From contig JAFGRF010000379.1 in assembly GCA_016935295.1 (NCBI GenBank), forward strand, positions 1 to 9,141: 9,141 nucleotides of DNA, written 5' to 3'. The notes beneath the pieces are model-generated. The model saw nothing but the letters and a program-made list of their open reading frames with translations, did not search any database and had not been told where the DNA came from. Position numbers and translations under genes: made by a program. This document shows positions 1 through 4,927 of this stretch, one piece after another (the first letter of the stretch is position 1; each line of letters begins with the position of its first letter). The DNA comes from Caldifarciminota bacterium (GTDB lineage Bacteria; Hydrothermota; Tepidihabitantia; Tepidihabitantales; Tepidihabitantaceae).

Positions 1-92
1 ATGCCGTCTTTGAACGGTTTGGTCTCTGGAGCGGACCGAATGAATCACTACGCAGATTATGCGCAATCACTTAAGACGTCGTGTATAACTGA

Positions 93-120
93 ATTGTACA
101 CATTCGGCGGCTGCCGTCAA
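93..120 (-). promoter_or_regulatory. Sigma70-like promoter reading towards the left edge
   Basis: On the minus strand a -35 TTGACG (115-120) and a -10 TACAAT (93-98) are separated by 16 bp. Each hexamer matches the sigma70 consensus at five of six positions, and the spacer equals that of most other promoters in this window. Transcription would start near position 86 and leave the window on the left. No start codon lies within about 12 nt of the -10. Two GTG codons further on open frames that reach the edge, so the gene served is outside or mostly outside the window. Confidence 0.5.
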
Positions 121-334
121 GCGGCGAAGAAGCGACCGTCCCGGCTACCCTTGCAGGAGAGCCCCCTGGGCTCTTGTCACCGGGACGGGACCTTTGAGAA
201 CATCACGCAGGCCCCGGGCCTCAGGATCCCACCCGCTTGGGGCTGCCGTCGCTTCGGACGACCAGAGGTGGTTCCCGCGCATGCCTGCTACGGGATGGTA
301 GCCGGCACCAGCCTCAAGTCAAGCGCCGTCGCCG
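105..334. ncRNA. Candidate structured RNA or 5' leader, unclassified
   Basis: No convincing protein is encoded here, but the stretch is packed with perfect complementary segments. A 9-bp stem pairs 136-144 with 180-188 and encloses a 7-bp stem (158-164 with 168-174, loop CCT). An 8-bp long-range stem pairs 129-136 with 248-255, sharing base 136 with the first stem. Small hairpins lie at 113-125 and about 208-220, and a hairpin with one mismatch at 283-306 is flanked by pairing of 264-270 with 309-316. CGGCG (105-109) can close on CGCCG (330-334). The whole resembles a multi-branched RNA. Strand is unresolved: on the plus strand it would be a leader for the short frame at 348; on the minus strand a promoter at 295-322 could drive it. 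I see no signature of tmRNA, RNase P RNA, SRP RNA or a common riboswitch. Confidence 0.35.
295..322 (-). promoter_or_regulatory. Sigma70-like promoter inside the structured region
   Basis: On the minus strand TTGACT (317-322) is followed after 16 bp by TACCAT (295-300), the same TTGAC-16-TAnnnT form seen upstream of real genes here. An ATG on the same strand begins at 282, 12 nt beyond the -10, and opens a 45-codon frame ending at 145. That frame overlaps the inverted repeats and has weaker third-position GC bias than the real genes. The product may therefore be an untranslated RNA running from about 288 leftwards. Confidence 0.4.
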
Positions 335-347
335 CAGAAAGGAAACC

Positions 348-434
348 ATGAGCCTCTCCGACCAGATTGCCCGCTACATGAGCCTGCGAGGGCCGCAGGC
401 CGTAGTCCGCCGGCCCTCTTCCTACACCGTTTGA
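348..434 (+). CDS. Short reading frame of unknown status (28 aa)
   Basis: An ATG at 348 follows a purine-rich AGAAAGGA with a plausible Shine-Dalgarno spacing and opens a 28-codon frame beginning MSLSDQIARYMSLRG. I recognise no family. The first half looks protein-like, while the second half (after about codon 16) reads like non-coding DNA. This could be a true small peptide, a leader peptide tied to the structured region immediately upstream, or the surviving amino terminus of a gene whose remainder has been deleted. The TGA stop lies inside the -35 box of the promoter at 431-458. Only the ribosome-binding site and position support it. Confidence 0.25.
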   Translation: MSLSDQIARYMSLRGPQAVVRRPSSYTV

Positions 435-458
435 CATGCGAGAAAGTCTGCCGATAAT
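431..458 (+). promoter_or_regulatory. Orphan near-consensus sigma70 promoter
   Basis: TTGACA (431-436) is a perfect -35 and GATAAT (453-458) matches the -10 consensus at five of six positions, with a 16-bp spacer. No start codon lies close behind it and no plus-strand gene follows before era, which is on the opposite strand. A transcript would begin near 465, run through the repeat-bearing gap and approach the 3' end of era antisense. It may be a relic of a lost gene or drive an RNA. Confidence 0.5.
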
Positions 459-572
459 GGACGCGAGAGCACGGCAGTCCGGTACCATAAGTCGGCTCGG
501 TCGCTTGACATTGCCGCGACACGGGGCTGTTCGTGACTCTCTTTTCGTAGTCCTTCGTCCTTGGTTCCTCGC

Positions 573-593
573 CCCTCGTTCATCGATTGCAGA
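573..593 (+). repeat. Dispersed repeat, right-half copy
   Basis: The core ATCGATTGCAGA (582-593), preceded by a CCTCGTTC-like stretch, recurs at 781-792 where it follows CTCTCGCT. The second occurrence directly continues the 32-bp repeat at 746-777, so this looks like a partial copy of one intergenic element. Confidence 0.45.
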
Positions 594-656
594 CCAGCCC
601 CGGCGCCTGGGTCGCTGCTCAGGCCTCAAGCCGCAAGCCGCGCTGCCGCAGGCAGC

Positions 657-712
657 GAGTGAGCAGTTAGGCGTGCGCAGTTAGGAGTGAGCAGTTAGGA
701 GTTAGGAGTCGG
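657..712 (+). repeat. Degenerate heptamer tandem repeat (8 units of GAGTTAG type)
   Basis: Eight uninterrupted 7-bp units run from 657 to 712, of the form GAGTGAG, CAGTTAG and variants. At 14-bp scale, GAGTGAGCAGTTAG occurs at 657-670 and again at 685-698, with a variant (GCGTGCGCAGTTAG) exactly between. The tract lies in the non-coding gap downstream of era. Heptameric tandem repeats of this style are known from filamentous cyanobacteria as STRR sequences; the similarity is one of form only. Confidence 0.8.
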
Positions 713-745
713 ACGCCGTCGGCTGACCGCTTCCGGCCACCCGAC

Positions 746-777
746 CACTGGACCACTTGATCTCTCGATCCCTCTCG
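746..777 (+). repeat. Dispersed 32-bp intergenic repeat, copy A
   Basis: This begins CACTGGACC, continues CTTGATC and CGATC and ends CTCTCG. It matches 1808-1839 at 28 of 32 positions with no gaps. It lies 51 bp beyond the era stop codon, and the other copy overlaps the accA stop. Its first part also carries the octamer found in tandem at 1721-1788. Confidence 0.75.
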
Positions 778-792
778 CTATCGATTGCAGAT
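772..792 (+). repeat. Dispersed repeat, continuation with ATCGATTGCAGA
   Basis: CTCTCG of copy A runs straight on into ATCGATTGCAGA (781-791 exact core, preceded by TA), which repeats 582-593. Together with 746-777 this suggests an element of about 47 bp of which the other sites are partial copies. Confidence 0.45.
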
Positions 793-795
793 TGG

Positions 796-812
796 CGCGG
801 GCGCGGCCCGCG
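796..812 (-). terminator. era: Hairpin downstream of era, possible terminator
   Basis: CGCGGGC (796-802) and GCCCGCG (806-812) form a perfect 7-bp GC-only stem with a 3-nt loop, ending 16 nt beyond the era stop codon. On the transcribed strand the sequence after the stem is not U-rich, so it is not a textbook intrinsic terminator. It could stabilise the 3' end of the operon transcript. Confidence 0.4.
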
Positions 813-827
813 AGCGACCAGCCGGGG

Positions 828-1745
828 TTAGGCTGCGCCGGACGGCCGGTCGGAGCCGTAGACGTTTTCTTTGATGAAGCGCAGGTCACTGCGCCAGGCT
901 TCCGCCACCTTCACCCGCGTTTCGAGGTATACGGGGCGGCCGAGGAAGGCCTCGATTGCTCTCCTCGCCCTCGACCCCACCCGCTTCAAGGCCTTGCCGC
1001 CCCGGCCGATGAGTATCGCCTTCTGTGAGTCGCGCTCGACATAGATGGTCACAAGGATGTAGTCTTTGCGGCCCGGACGCTCTTTGAACTCGTCCACCAC
1101 CACGGCGGTCGAGTAGGGTATCTCTTCGCCGTAGAGGTTGAACACGGCTTCGCGCACGAACTCCGCGGCAAAGAACTTCTCGGGCCGGTCCGCGACCGCA
1201 TCCGGCGGGTAGAACGGCTGCCCCTCAGGCAGGTGCTTGGCCACCGCCGCTTTCAGCTCGTCGACGCCGCCGCCTTTGAGCGCCGAGACCATGAACACCT
1301 CGGCCGCACCTTCTCTGCTCAACCGCTCTACCTCGGCCAAGAGCGTGCCCTTGTCCCTGACCAGGTCTACTTTGTTGAGCACGGCCAGCACCTTGCGCCC
1401 GGAGAGCCTGGCGGCAGCCTGCGCGGCCTCCTCTTCGGGCCGGGAGGCATCGAGCACGAGCATGACCAGGTCCGCGTCTTTGAGCGCGATGTCGATCTCG
1501 CGTTCCATCTGTTCCTGGAGCGCATACCTGGGTTTGAGCAGTCCGGGCGTGTCGTGGAACACGGCTTGGAATCCGGGCCCATTGAGGATGCCGAGGATTC
1601 GGTGGCGCGTGGTCTGCGGCCTCGGCGCGACCGCAGCCAGGTGGGTGCCGAGCAGGCGGTTCAGGAGCGTGGACTTGCCGACGTTCGGCAGTCCGACTAT
1701 GGCGATGTAGCCGGAATGGAAGTGGTCCAGTGGTCCAGTGGTCAT
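828..1745 (-). CDS. era: GTPase Era
   Basis: Era is a GTPase with a KH domain that binds the 3' end of 16S rRNA and assists 30S subunit maturation. All GTPase motifs are present: GLPNVGKST (18-26), the TTRH switch (45-48), DTPG (65-68), NKVD (124-127) and SAL (154-156). The KH domain follows with its GRGG loop at 247-250. At 305 residues the length is normal. The gene ends with TAA at 828 and is the last of the minus-strand series, 85 bp downstream of accA. The ATG at 1745 is the only sensible start because the family has about ten residues before the P-loop strand. It sits inside an 8-bp tandem repeat, so codons 1-9 (MTTGPLDHF) are repeat-encoded and no Shine-Dalgarno is visible. Confidence 0.97.
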   Translation of the reverse strand: MTTGPLDHFHSGYIAIVGLPNVGKSTLLNRLLGTHLAAVAPRPQTTRHRILGILNGPGFQAVFHDTPGLLKPRYALQEQMEREIDIALKDADLVMLVLDASRPEEEAAQAAARLSGRKVLAVLNKVDLVRDKGTLLAEVERLSREGAAEVFMVSALKGGGVDELKAAVAKHLPEGQPFYPPDAVADRPEKFFAAEFVREAVFNLYGEEIPYSTAVVVDEFKERPGRKDYILVTIYVERDSQKAILIGRGGKALKRVGSRARRAIEAFLGRPVYLETRVKVAEAWRSDLRFIKENVYGSDRPSGAA

Positions 1746-1788
1746 GTAGCCCGGAGATCCTGTGGTCTAGTGGTCCAGTGGTCTAGTG
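1721..1788 (+). repeat. Octamer tandem repeat (AGTGGTCY) spanning the era start
   Basis: AGTGGTCC-type octamers begin at 1721, 1729 and 1737, then at 1761, 1769 and 1777 with a partial unit at 1785. The 16 bp between the two clusters equals two units, so the 8-bp phase is kept throughout. The tract fills much of the accA-era gap and runs across the era ATG into its first codons. The same octamer in reverse complement begins the dispersed repeat at 746 and 1808. Confidence 0.85.
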
Positions 1789-1807
1789 CAGGATTTCTTC
1801 ACTTGAG

Positions 1808-1839
1808 CACTGGACCCCTTGATCGCACGATCACTCTCG
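1808..1839 (+). repeat. Dispersed 32-bp intergenic repeat, copy B, overlapping accA stop
   Basis: It matches copy A (746-777) at 28 of 32 positions. It contains a perfect small palindrome, TGATCG (1820-1825) and CGATCA (1828-1833), whose right arm includes the accA stop codon (1831-1833). The last two codons of accA are therefore repeat sequence. The form recalls REP-type 3'-end palindromes, but no family is claimed. Confidence 0.75.
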
Positions 1840-2772
1840 TGAGTACACGCCGATGGCGGCGAACCGGGCAACCCGTCGCTCGACCAGGTCGGGTCCGGAC
1901 AGCGCGGCCAGAGCCCGGTAGTTGGCCAACACCGCTTCTTTGAGCAGGCGTGCGGCCTCGTCCCAGTCCTGGTGCGCGCCGCCGAGCGGCTCCGCAATGA
2001 CTTCGTCCACGATGCCGAACTCTTTGAGCTCGCGCGCGGTCATGCGCATGGCCTTGGCTGCCTCCTCGCCTCTCGACCCGTCGTGCCAGAGTATGGAGGC
2101 GCAGCCTTCGGGCGTGATAACCGAGTAGACCGCGTTCTCCTGCATCAGGACGCGGTTGCCGACGGCAATCGCCAGCGCGCCGCCTGACCCACCCTCACCG
2201 ATTACGACCGCGACTATGGGCACTTCGAGCATCGCCATCTCGCGCAGGTTCCGCGCAATCGCCTCGCCCTGCCCCCGTTCTTCGGCCCCGACTCCCGGGT
2301 ACGCGCCCGGCGTATCTACCAGCGTCAGTATGGGCAAACCGAACCGCGCTGCCAGCTCCATCACCCGCAGGGCTTTGCGATAGCCTTCCGGGTGCGGCAT
2401 CCCGAAGTTACGACGGAGCTTCTCTTTGGTGTCCCGGCCTTTCTGGTGGCCGACCACGGCAAACCCGATGCCGTCAATCCGACCGATGCCGGCCACGAGC
2501 GCCGGGTCATCGGCGAATCCCCGGTCGCCGTGCAGCTCGGTGAAGTCGGTAACTATCCGTTCGATATAGTCCAGGGGATAGGGACGCCGCGGATGGCGTG
2601 CGAGCAGGACCCGCTGCCAGGGAGTCAGGTCGGCGTAGATCTTTTCTTTCTGCTTCTGGATCTGCTCCTGGAGGCGCTTGACCTCGTCCTTCGCACCGAT
2701 GGCAGTGAGCTCTTCAAGGCGTGTGACCAGATCAGCCAGGGGCTTTTCGAAGTCGAGCCAGCCTTCAGCCAT
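1831..2772 (-). CDS. accA: Acetyl-CoA carboxylase carboxyltransferase subunit alpha
   Basis: AccA forms the carboxyltransferase of acetyl-CoA carboxylase with AccD, moving the carboxyl group from biotin to acetyl-CoA to make malonyl-CoA for fatty-acid synthesis. The 313-residue product is close to the usual length (about 319 in E. coli). Visible family motifs are the N-terminal [10 protein letters not shown] segment (6-15), [11 protein letters not shown] (81-91), [11 protein letters not shown] (108-118), [14 protein letters not shown] (121-134), DTPGAYPG (153-160) and the glycine-rich [10 protein letters not shown] (191-200). No accD is in the window. The ATG at 2772 fits the family's start; no Shine-Dalgarno precedes it, only a weak -10-like TATGCC at 2784-2789. 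The preceding gap is filled by hexamer repeats. The stop codon lies within the dispersed repeat copy B. Confidence 0.97.
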   Translation of the reverse strand: MAEGWLDFEKPLADLVTRLEELTAIGAKDEVKRLQEQIQKQKEKIYADLTPWQRVLLARHPRRPYPLDYIERIVTDFTELHGDRGFADDPALVAGIGRIDGIGFAVVGHQKGRDTKEKLRRNFGMPHPEGYRKALRVMELAARFGLPILTLVDTPGAYPGVGAEERGQGEAIARNLREMAMLEVPIVAVVIGEGGSGGALAIAVGNRVLMQENAVYSVITPEGCASILWHDGSRGEEAAKAMRMTARELKEFGIVDEVIAEPLGGAHQDWDEAARLLKEAVLANYRALAALSGPDLVERRVARFAAIGVYSRE

Positions 2773-2789
2773 GGTGGGAAACAGGCATA

Positions 2790-2807
2790 GGTTGAGATTG
2801 AGGTTGA
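2790..2807 (+). repeat. Hexamer repeat (GGTTGA, three units)
   Basis: GGTTGA, GATTGA and GGTTGA follow one another in the gap between the porV-like stop and the accA start, ending 17 bp short of the accA ATG. It is distinct in sequence from the hexamer tract at 2825-2854 in the same gap. Confidence 0.6.
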
Positions 2808-2824
2808 GAAGCCGAGGGGTGCAG

Positions 2825-2854
2825 GTCTTTGACCTTCACCTTAGCCTTGACCTG
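2825..2854 (+). repeat. Hexamer repeat (nnCCTT, five units)
   Basis: Five 6-bp units of the form GACCTT, CACCTT, AGCCTT with flanking variants occupy 2825-2854. The tract ends 5 bp before the stop codon of the PorV-like gene, so almost the whole gap to accA is short-period repeat. Confidence 0.6.
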
Positions 2855-2859
2855 TCGTG

Positions 2860-3741
2860 TCAGCGGCCGAACCCGACCGAGACGCGATGTGCGCCGCCCA
2901 GGTCGAAGTTCATGGCCGCGAAGGAGTAGTCGAAGCGGAACAGGCCGGCGTGCAGCCCGAGCCCGAAGTTCAGGTTGTTTGCCTCGGATAGAAAATCGTA
3001 TCCGGCGCGCAGCGCCAGGACTTCGTTCCACGCGAACTCGAACCCGGCCACCGCGCCGTAGGTTTTGCCGTACGGCAGGTACGAACCGTCGGCGGTCAGC
3101 GTCACCCGGCCGCGCTCGAAAGGCAACAGGTCATAGCTTGCGCCGGCCCGGAGCCGCGTCGGCAGCCGGAACTCGTCCCTTACGTAGTACAGGACCTGGC
3201 CGAAATCGGTGACCGACGCGCCGAACGTCAGCCGCTCGACCGGAAACACCCGGACTCCGGCATCGATGCCCATCCCGGCGGCATCCTCGTCGTAGATACG
3301 CGTGTAGAAATAGCGGCCCGTGAGACCAACCTGCACCTTGCTGCCGATGGGACGTGCCAGGTTCAGATAGACGGTCAAGTCGTACGGCGAGAAAGTGCCG
3401 ATCGGGTCGTCGGTCGGCTTGTCGCGGAACTCGAAATCCCCGGCCGAGAAGCTGGCGAGCCCGACTCCGACGCACGCCGCCGGGAAACCCCGCGCCACGA
3501 AGAGGGACTGATGGTGGGAATCAAGTATCCACTTGGCATAGGATACGGTCGCGGCAAAGCCGTCGAGACCGGCGTTGGCTGCAGGGTTAAGAGCGATTGC
3601 CGGGGGCCCGAATGCCGAAGCCACACCGGCCCCGGCCATCCCGGCATCGCGCACACCCGGCACGATCTTGAGTGATGCAAACCCCATCGACCCGGCCGAT
3701 GCCACGGCCACAACCAGGACCACGGATAGCAGAGCGCGCAA
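2860..3741 (-). CDS. PorV/PorQ-family outer-membrane beta-barrel protein
   Basis: The 293-residue product starts with a basic residue and a hydrophobic stretch ending near FA-S (about residue 22), a likely signal peptide. It is followed by GVRDAGMAGAGVA (29-41) and LNPAAN (51-56). This echoes the 'G-R-AGMGGA ... NPA' opening of PorV/PorQ-type (UPF0164) outer-membrane proteins, known best from type IX secretion. The rest is alternating aromatic/small-residue strands typical of a beta-barrel, and the end is VGFGR. The start is a TTG at 3741, only 2 bp after the stop of the gene upstream, implying translational coupling; the next in-frame GTG would cut into the signal peptide. Whether it is a secretion partner or a general porin cannot be told from sequence. 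The propeller protein at the right edge carries a matching type of sorting domain. Confidence 0.8.
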   Translation of the reverse strand: MRALLSVVLVVAVASAGSMGFASLKIVPGVRDAGMAGAGVASAFGPPAIALNPAANAGLDGFAATVSYAKWILDSHHQSLFVARGFPAACVGVGLASFSAGDFEFRDKPTDDPIGTFSPYDLTVYLNLARPIGSKVQVGLTGRYFYTRIYDEDAAGMGIDAGVRVFPVERLTFGASVTDFGQVLYYVRDEFRLPTRLRAGASYDLLPFERGRVTLTADGSYLPYGKTYGAVAGFEFAWNEVLALRAGYDFLSEANNLNFGLGLHAGLFRFDYSFAAMNFDLGGAHRVSVGFGR

Positions 3742-3743
3742 GC

Positions 3744-4865
3744 CTAGCTCTCGATTATCTCGACGTTGGCCCGAGGCATCGAGACGCGCGTGCCGTCCTC
3801 CAACTCGACCTCGAGCACACGTGCCTTGGCTTCGGTTTCAATCGTCTGGAGCTCAACCGGCAGGCTCGTGACCTTGCCGATCTTGCCGAAATTCGGTTGT
3901 CGGATGATGCGCACCGGCATCCCGAGAGCCAGTCCGCCCTCTGCCGTGCTCTGCTTCATCTCGCCGAGCTTGGTGTCGGACGGCACAATCACCTCGGGAC
4001 GGATGACGCCGGCCCGGATCTGGGTCGCGCCGTTGACCGAGGCCATCTTGCCGGTAAGCGACTTAAGCAGGTCAAAGGTCCGCTGCGCCATCCGCATCTG
4101 GCCGAAACCCTCGGTCGCCACGACGGTCAGGCCCTTCTTTTCCGAACCGGTAATCGCCACGCCGATGTCGTACCCGAGGAACGAACGCAGGGTCGCGTCC
4201 TCGATACCGCCGACCACGATTGCCTTGGCTCCGAGCTTCACCGCCCGCTCAATCGCATCGTACTTAACCAGAGAACCGCCGATCAGCACCTGGCCCTTGC
4301 AGTCATCGGGAATCTGGGCCGATGTCACCACTGTGTCCGGGCTATCCACTATCATCCGGATGATACCCCGGACCTCGCCGCCGACTCCGAAAATCCCCTG
4401 GACGAAGCTCGCCTCGGTCTCGACCACTACGCCCTCGCGCGGAATAACCTCGCTGACCGTGCCCTCGATGTACGCGTCGACCTGCACCGGTTCGGGCGGC
4501 TCGCGGAGGATTACCTGCCCTGTGATCGAGGAAACGTTCTCTACCGTACCTGCGACCGGCGCCTTCACCTCGGACTTGAACAGGCCGAACATCCCCTTGG
4601 ACAGGGCCATGACCTCATCCTTGGCCACACTGTCTCCGGCTTCCTTCTTCATCACGCCGGGTACGTCCTCGGGCGGGACGCCAAGCAGACCGGCCACATT
4701 GACTGTCTGGACGTTGCCGGGCAGGGCGGTGCGGGCAACGATGTCATCGCCTTTCACCTTGCTGCCCTTCTCGACCAAGGTTTCGCCGGGCAGCGGCAGC
4801 CGGCGTTGCTTCTTGACCACGGTTCGGGCCGTGACCTTCAGACCGGGCGTATATGCGTGTGCCAT
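3744..4865 (-). CDS. Unrecognised protein with barrel-sandwich-like and KOW-like segments
   Basis: I do not recognise a named family. The 373-residue product has no signal peptide or membrane segment and is probably cytoplasmic. Residues about 22-52 and 75-122 (LPLPGETLVEKGSKVKGDD; SEVKAPVAGTVENV) look like two halves of a biotinyl/lipoyl-type barrel-sandwich, without the modifiable lysine motif. Residues 190-295 form an alpha/beta region with GQVLIGGSLVKYDAIERA, AIVVGGIEDATLRSFLGYD and GATQIRAGVIRPEVIVP. Residues about 315-345 (GMPVRIIRQPNFGKIGKV) resemble a KOW motif as in NusG. Codon use and length show a real gene. It has its own promoter (4876-4903) and its stop is 2 bp from the TTG of the PorV-like gene, so the two are probably co-expressed and may share a role in envelope protein handling; that link is inference. 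Confidence 0.85.
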   Translation of the reverse strand: MAHAYTPGLKVTARTVVKKQRRLPLPGETLVEKGSKVKGDDIVARTALPGNVQTVNVAGLLGVPPEDVPGVMKKEAGDSVAKDEVMALSKGMFGLFKSEVKAPVAGTVENVSSITGQVILREPPEPVQVDAYIEGTVSEVIPREGVVVETEASFVQGIFGVGGEVRGIIRMIVDSPDTVVTSAQIPDDCKGQVLIGGSLVKYDAIERAVKLGAKAIVVGGIEDATLRSFLGYDIGVAITGSEKKGLTVVATEGFGQMRMAQRTFDLLKSLTGKMASVNGATQIRAGVIRPEVIVPSDTKLGEMKQSTAEGGLALGMPVRIIRQPNFGKIGKVTSLPVELQTIETEAKARVLEVELEDGTRVSMPRANVEIIES

Positions 4866-4875
4866 AGGCTAGCAG

Positions 4876-4903
4876 AGGATATTCAAACACCCCGAGAAGT
4901 CAA
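4876..4903 (-). promoter_or_regulatory. Promoter of the 373-aa gene, near-leaderless
   Basis: TTGACT (4898-4903) and TATCCT (4876-4881) are 16 bp apart on the minus strand. The ATG at 4865 begins 10 nt after the -10, so the transcript would carry only a few untranslated bases. This agrees with the absence of a Shine-Dalgarno. Confidence 0.7.
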
Positions 4904-4927
4904 GCCGACGTCCGGCAGTGCCAGCTC

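Larger units (their letters stand above)
435..827. other. Long non-coding gap downstream of era
   Basis: No frame in this stretch looks like a protein. It holds the -10 of the orphan promoter, a second TTGACA (505-510) without a matching -10, two copies of an ATCGATTGCAGA-type segment (573-593 and 772-792), a heptamer tandem tract (657-712), one copy of a dispersed 32-bp repeat (746-777) and a strong hairpin just beyond the era stop (796-812). The stretch 437-572 contains nothing else I can name. Confidence 0.6.

Noticed and set aside
136..255. Identification of the structured region as 6S RNA (a CAAGCGGG...CTGAG-like stretch on the minus strand)
   Set aside because: The resemblance is a few short words. 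The nested local stems do not match the long single hairpin with central bubble expected of 6S RNA.
145..282. A 45-codon minus-strand frame (MRGNHLW...) 12 nt behind a promoter match
   Set aside because: It overlaps the stems, has weaker third-position GC bias than the real genes and resembles no family. It is kept only as a note under the promoter and finding.
283..316. SRP RNA, from a CGGGATGGTAGCCGGCA-like stretch
   Set aside because: The diagnostic GGAAGGNAGCAGCC loop of SRP RNA is absent.
1..351. A 116-codon plus-strand frame from the first base
   Set aside because: It starts at the window edge by chance, has no family resemblance or ribosome-binding site, and its sequence is explained by inverted repeats.
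505..510. Second TTGACA in the gap downstream of era
   Set aside because: No -10-like hexamer lies 16-18 bp downstream.
657..712. CRISPR array
   Set aside because: Units are 7 bp, contiguous and without spacers. No longer repeat-spacer structure and no cas gene is present in the window.
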